In this document: piece by piece, positions 60,135 to 64,000 of the stretch
Position numbering within the stretch: position 1 is the stretch's first letter
Layout of the letters: each line of letters begins with the position of its first letter
Assembly: GCF_947488565.1 (NCBI RefSeq)
Contig: NZ_CANKZC010000002.1
Coordinates: forward strand, 310,001 to 374,000
DNA: 64,000 nt
DNA from: an uncultured Psychrobacter sp.
GTDB lineage: Bacteria; Pseudomonadota; Gammaproteobacteria; Pseudomonadales; Moraxellaceae
Direction: 5' to 3'
Program-made: the position numbers and the translations under genes
Notes under the pieces: generated by a model
Database searches by the model: none
The model's input: only the letters and a program-made list of their open reading frames with translations
What the model was told of the DNA's origin: nothing

Positions 60135-62359
60135 GCAGCACTTCCTGATTTGATTTCGGAAGACTCGCTGTCAGCATCAACGCTTAAATCGGTAGTATCC
60201 AAATCAACCATTTCAGGCTCGATGGCTTCTAACTGCACAGGGACGCCATTGACCGCTGCGTTCCCACTTAACTGATCAATTAACGTATCGTCCGTCAAGT
60301 CATTGACACTGACACCAGCATGCGCCTGTGCAATCTTTTGTTTGACGCCTTTACGGCCGTGACCCCAACCATGCGGGATGCTCACCACGCTTGGCATCAG
60401 CTCATCGGTGACTTCTGCGATGATAGTCACACTGCCAACGCGCGAGGTAACTTTGACGTTTTGACCGTCCTCGATACCGTATTCTTTGGCCGTTTCTGGA
60501 TGCAACATAAGCGTACAGCGCGGCTTACCTTTTACCAAGCGATAGCTATTATGCAGCCACGAATTGTTACTACGTACATGGCGACGACCGATCAATAGGA
60601 TCTGCTTGTCATCATAGTTCTGCATCATCTCTTGTACACGCGCTAAATCTGCTTGATAAAAGTCCACATTGAGATGAATCTGCTTATCTCGATGTTTTAA
60701 TGCTTCTGGCAACATTCTTTTAAGCGGCCCTAAATCAACCCCGTGCGGATTTTTCTTTAACTTGTTTAGATTGAGACCTTTATAAGGTCCACGCTTTAAA
60801 CCCTGATTGAGCACAAACTTCGGACCCAAAACCTTTACTAACAGACGTTCGACTTTGGTTGCAAGCGGTGCTTTCTTATCCAAGCGTTTTGCCAGCTCTA
60901 GATAGATTTGCCAGTCATGTTTGGCGCTTTTTTTCTTACGAAATAAAGCTTTTGAGTATTTAGCTACGTTATGCACGGCAAAGTTGTTAAAAGTGACATC
61001 ATAATGGTCACGCTCTAGTGGCGATACGGGTGGCAAAATAATATCGGCATGACGACTGGTTTCAGTAACGAAGTAATCAATAGCGACCATAAAGTCTAAG
61101 TTGGCAAAAGCTTCATCTAGCTTTTCACCATTGGGCGTGCTGAGTACAGGGTTGCCAGCGACAGTCATAAATCCTTTTAACTGTCCCGCGCCCTCTACCA
61201 GCATCTCATCCGCCATCGTAACCACTGGATAATCACCATTAAAATCAGGCAAATGACTCACGCGGCTATGACGTTTACCAAGATAGCCTGGGCCTGAGTT
61301 ATTGACCACATCGACTGCAGGATTGGGGAACATCAGGCCACCCACTTCATCTAAACGGCCAGTGACAATATTAATGATCATAATGAGATATTGGCTTAAT
61401 AAGCCAAACGCTTGTACCGATACGCCCATACGCCCATAGCAGATCGAACTTTCAGCTTCACAAAACTCTTTAACCAGTCGCTTAATCTCATTTGCAGCAA
61501 TACCAGTTATAGCAGCTACGGACTCTGCGCTATAGTCTTTGGCAAAGTCTGCAAGCCGCTCAATCTCTGTCGCTAAGGCTATCGCTCTATTATTTTTCGC
61601 GCGTGCTTTGTCCGCATAACCTTGCAGATAAATTTCATTGAGCATGGCGAGCAAGAGTAAGACATCGGTCGCTGGACGAATAAAATGATGCTCGCTCGCA
61701 ATATCTGCTGTTTCGGTGCGTCTTGGATCAATGACCACTACTTTGCCATCACGGGCTTTAATGTCTTTGAGCTTTTGACGCATGTTCGGTGCGGTCATAA
61801 TACTGCCGTTCGACGCCAGCGGATTGCCGCCGATAATGAGCATATATTGGGTACGATTGACGTCGGGCACAGGAATACGCAGCATATGCCCAAACAGATG
61901 CATACTGACGATATGGTGCGGCAACTGGTCGATAGAAGTCGCAGAAAAGCGACTGCGCGTCTTTATACTACTAAGTAAATGCTTAATGGTCAGCATGCCG
62001 CCCAGATTATGGACATTAGGATTGCCTAGATAAACACCAAGGGCGTTTTTGCCATGTTTTTTCTGTACCGACTGAATGCCAGCAGCAACCTTATCTAGCG
62101 CCTCAGACCAGCCAATCTCTTTCCAACCGTGAGCGGTTCTTTCAACGGGCTGACGCAGACGATCACTGTCTTCATGCAAGTCTTGCAAGGCGGTCGCTTT
62201 TGGGCAAATATAACCTTTAGAGAATGGATCGTCTTTATCGCCTTTAATCGACAATACCTTGTCACCATCGTGCTTGATGACGATACCGCACATCGCTTCG
62301 CATAAATTGCACGTTCTAAAGTGGGTTTGCTCATTCGTCTTGGTTTGCTCGTTACTCAT
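60131..62359 (-). CDS. Molybdopterin-dependent oxidoreductase with 4Fe-4S site
   Basis: 742 residues, bis-MGD molybdoenzyme family. The N-terminal Fe-S motif is CNLCEAMCGIVIKHDGDKV followed by the fourth Cys in GYICPKATALQ. The three Mo-cofactor domains follow, with LIIGGNPLASNGS, VVVIDPRRTETADIA and a C-terminal molydopterin-binding domain (MLHPETAKEYGIEDGQNVKV, SIPHGWGHG). There is no Tat signal, so it is cytoplasmic. Substrate is unknown; it is similar to formate dehydrogenase alpha or related dehydrogenases, and no clear Cys or Sec is seen at the Mo-ligand position (region TSIDQLPHHIV). AAGGAG lies about eight bases before the ATG. No partner subunit is adjacent. Confidence 0.9.
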   Translation of the reverse strand: MSNEQTKTNEQTHFRTCNLCEAMCGIVIKHDGDKVLSIKGDKDDPFSKGYICPKATALQDLHEDSDRLRQPVERTAHGWKEIGWSEALDKVAAGIQSVQKKHGKNALGVYLGNPNVHNLGGMLTIKHLLSSIKTRSRFSATSIDQLPHHIVSMHLFGHMLRIPVPDVNRTQYMLIIGGNPLASNGSIMTAPNMRQKLKDIKARDGKVVVIDPRRTETADIASEHHFIRPATDVLLLLAMLNEIYLQGYADKARAKNNRAIALATEIERLADFAKDYSAESVAAITGIAANEIKRLVKEFCEAESSICYGRMGVSVQAFGLLSQYLIMIINIVTGRLDEVGGLMFPNPAVDVVNNSGPGYLGKRHSRVSHLPDFNGDYPVVTMADEMLVEGAGQLKGFMTVAGNPVLSTPNGEKLDEAFANLDFMVAIDYFVTETSRHADIILPPVSPLERDHYDVTFNNFAVHNVAKYSKALFRKKKSAKHDWQIYLELAKRLDKKAPLATKVERLLVKVLGPKFVLNQGLKRGPYKGLNLNKLKKNPHGVDLGPLKRMLPEALKHRDKQIHLNVDFYQADLARVQEMMQNYDDKQILLIGRRHVRSNNSWLHNSYRLVKGKPRCTLMLHPETAKEYGIEDGQNVKVTSRVGSVTIIAEVTDELMPSVVSIPHGWGHGRKGVKQKIAQAHAGVSVNDLTDDTLIDQLSGNAAVNGVPVQLEAIEPEMVDLDTTDLSVDADSESSEIKSGSAA

Positions 62360-62979
62360 GACACGCTCCTTGTGATCTTTCTACCCTCAACTCTATACCT
62401 ACAATCCACTCTATAGAAGTCAAATACGATGTCAGATTCATTCAACGTGCGATTTATCGCACTTTTATACGCCTTTTTTGTGTTGACGCTCTCTTAAACT
62501 GACCGTATAAATTTCGTTCTATCATATTTATAGCTTCAATTATTTTTAACGCAAGAGCACACTCTAGCAGTTGTTATAGCTATTGTTATAACAATAAGAT
62601 TATATCTATTTAAGCGGTAGTTCTATAAATGAATGTTTAACGGAGCGTATTTATTTGACTAATATGTCTTTAATCGACTCGCATATCTCAGCTCATTTAT
62701 CTAAAAACTATTTATACTCCTTACGCAATCTAAAGAAAAATCATGAATTCTTTACATAGATAAGGAGCTTCTAACAAAGGTATGCAGACAACCATAATGA
62801 AGTAACACTCTAAACATTGCATATACAGACAATGCAATTGTTAGCACTTATATTAGATATCACCAGTTGGCTTGTTGGTGTCTACCAATGACAACTGTAT
62901 GATAAATAAAATATTCAATAAAGACAGATGGAATGATTGTCTTAAAACTTAATTCAATAACAACAGAAGGAATATAATA
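62360..62979. other. Intergenic region between molybdoenzyme and CsbD genes
   Basis: 620 bases, A+T rich, divergent promoters. It contains the palindrome GTGCGAT-TT-ATCGCAC at 62447-62462, 88 bases upstream of the molybdoenzyme start. I see no gene here. Confidence 0.55.
62447..62462. promoter_or_regulatory. Palindrome upstream of the molybdoenzyme gene
   Basis: A 7-bp inverted repeat GTGCGAT / ATCGCAC around TT. It may be a regulator site for the downstream minus-strand gene. Assignment is inference; it could also be a weak terminator. Confidence 0.3.
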
Positions 62980-63183
62980 ATGAACGAACATACTCTAAAA
63001 GGCGAATGGAACCAAATGAAAGGCGCTGTTAAGCAAAAATGGGGCGATCTGACTGATGACGATTTGACCCATATTGAAGGTAGCCGTGATAAATTGGTCG
63101 GCCGTGTACAAGAACGCTATGGCCATAGTAAAGATGACGCTGAACGCGAAGTAGACGATTGGCGCCGCGAACACAAATACTAA
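62980..63183 (+). CDS. CsbD family stress-response protein
   Basis: 67 residues, highly charged and helical. It has the CsbD pattern WNQMKGAVKQKWGDLTDDDL followed by GSRDKLVGRVQERYGHSK and a closing EVDDWRR. The family is induced by general stress in many bacteria; its molecular function is unknown. AGAAGGAA lies about nine bases before the ATG. It is followed by a strong terminator. Confidence 0.95.
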   Translation: MNEHTLKGEWNQMKGAVKQKWGDLTDDDLTHIEGSRDKLVGRVQERYGHSKDDAEREVDDWRREHKY

Positions 63184-63239
63184 GATATTTTTCGCTAAAA
63201 AAGTAAATGAATAATATTTAACGTATCTCAATCAGAAAA

Positions 63240-63273
63240 TAAAAAACCGCATCAACGTTATGCGGTTTTTTAA
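63240..63273 (+). terminator. Terminator of the CsbD gene
   Basis: AAAAAACCGCAT and ATGCGGTTTTTT form a stem with loop CAACGTT, flanked by A and T runs, so it can act in both directions. Confidence 0.85.
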
Positions 63274-63472
63274 TGGTCAATAGCTTATATACTGTCCAAC
63301 CAATCTGCTTAATAAACTCGTTGAGAGACGTACTCAATAAACCAAAAAAATAATTTCTGATTGTAGTTCTGTTTTGCTTTTGACTCATTTATCTCACTGC
63401 TCAGTAAGTTAAAAAAATCCTTACTATAGCTATACTTTGGTAAAATAGCATTTTCTTAACCGTTAGACACGA

Positions 63473-63508
63473 TAAAACCGCATAGCAATCTATTGTTATG
63501 CGGTTTTA
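63473..63508. terminator. Second terminator-like hairpin
   Basis: AAAACCGCATA pairs with TATGCGGTTTT around GCAATCTATTGT. The stem core is the same as in the terminator at 63240, suggesting duplication or a shared element. Confidence 0.65.
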
Positions 63509-63802
63509 TTGTTAACTATCCATGTTACCTATCACGACTGACTGCTATACATCCTTGCATAATATTCAGTATGTTGTGATACTAGGCATCCTGCCCTTTT
63601 TACTACGACTATCACAGCATGTACTGCTGCTCTCAGCAAAGGTTATGTATCCTTACTCCACTTATTATTATCTTCCTGATGCTAACAAGTGAATCATTAT
63701 CCTTAATGCGGTCAACCCAATCCTTGAGTCATACTCCCTAATGCCGTGTGACTATAGTGTCAAATTATTGCTTTCATGTTAAGTCGCGTAAGCGTCATTG
63801 CT

Positions 63803-63820
63803 TGTAAGCATATGCTTACA
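63803..63820. repeat. Perfect 18-bp palindrome
   Basis: TGTAAGCATATGCTTACA has no spacer, with CATTG and CAATG pairing just outside. It lies about 57 bases past the ZIP-like gene's stop and has no T-run. Confidence 0.8.
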
Positions 63821-63876
63821 CAATGATTTTACATATTCCTTATAATAGCTCGCTATAACCTGCAGTATAACCAAGA

Positions 63877-64000
63877 TTAGATCAGCATCTCACCGATGAT
63901 GCCTACCAAAAACCCGAGACAAGCACCCAATGATGTCAAATAATGATTATCAAGTTTACTCTCAGGAATAAGATCTTGAATGAGCAGATATAAAATACCG
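63877..64000 (-). CDS. ZIP family metal transporter, C-terminal part only (cut by window end)
   Basis: The last 41 residues are seen: GILYLLIQDLIPESKLDNHY followed by LTSLGACLGFLVGIIGEMLI and stop. The DLIPES block resembles the metal-binding helix V (HELIPE-type) of ZIP transporters, here with Asp replacing one ligand. The hydrophobic last helix fits. The call is based on a short end piece; another polytopic membrane protein is possible. Confidence 0.55.
   Translation of the reverse strand, partial: GILYLLIQDLIPESKLDNHYLTSLGACLGFLVGIIGEMLI

Larger units (their letters stand above)
63184..63876. other. Intergenic region downstream of csbD-like gene
   Basis: About 690 bases without a gene. 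It holds two terminator-like hairpins with the same AACCGCAT/ATGCGGTT core and one perfect 18-bp palindrome. Confidence 0.65.

Overview
The window is a contiguous piece of a gammaproteobacterial chromosome, most likely Psychrobacter or a close Moraxellaceae relative. The evidence is the order hemA / TPR protein / lolB / ispE / tRNA-Gln / prs / rplY / pth, a short (267 aa) AccA, moderate-to-low G+C, and household genes of Moraxellaceae type. Species assignment is inference; no rRNA gene is present.

Layout. 1-13 kb: metabolic genes mostly on the minus strand: a deacetylase cut by the window edge, amidase, MgtC-like protein, FAD oxidoreductase, acetyl-CoA synthetase, BaiN/HI0933 flavoprotein (plus strand), Old Yellow Enzyme, EamA exporter and an orphan trpB. 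9.4-17 kb also holds two paralogous lipoproteins of a family I do not recognise, an M28 lipoprotein peptidase, a 5'-truncated GMC oxidoreductase and several copies of a short palindromic repeat. 18.3-24.6 kb: an A+T-rich accessory island with a complete PAAR gene whose toxin end looks lost. It also holds a second, headless PAAR cassette leading into a toxin-44-like domain split by a frameshift, a likely immunity gene, and Sel1-repeat lipoproteins that look duplicated along with the PAAR modules. 24.7-31.4 kb: FadH, an acyl-CoA synthetase, a two-gene YeeE/YedE sulfur transporter and a class V aminotransferase. 31.9-43.3 kb: the conserved block hemA (divergent), TPR protein, lolB, ispE, an MccF-like S66 peptidase, two identical tRNA-Gln genes, prs, rplY, pth and panD. 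43.4-63.2 kb: a cation antiporter, RDD protein, tRNA-Arg, tRNA-Ser, thiD, yggT, proC, tilS, accA, ppx/gppA, a DUF962 protein, fadD, hemL, yjdM, ygfZ, dadA, a molybdopterin oxidoreductase and a CsbD protein. The right edge cuts a ZIP-type transporter.

How the genes connect. Acs, FadD, the second acyl-CoA synthetase, FadH and AccA form a fatty-acid/acyl-CoA theme. HemA and HemL are two consecutive early steps of tetrapyrrole synthesis. The rplY-pth region serves translation. The most unusual part is the PAAR island. It reads as a type VI secretion effector locus with a complete spike gene followed by an orphan effector cassette that could be swapped in by recombination across a 197-bp stretch of about 96% identity. 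In the present sequence both effector ends are damaged. No structural T6SS gene lies in the window, so the link to secretion rests on the PAAR family alone.
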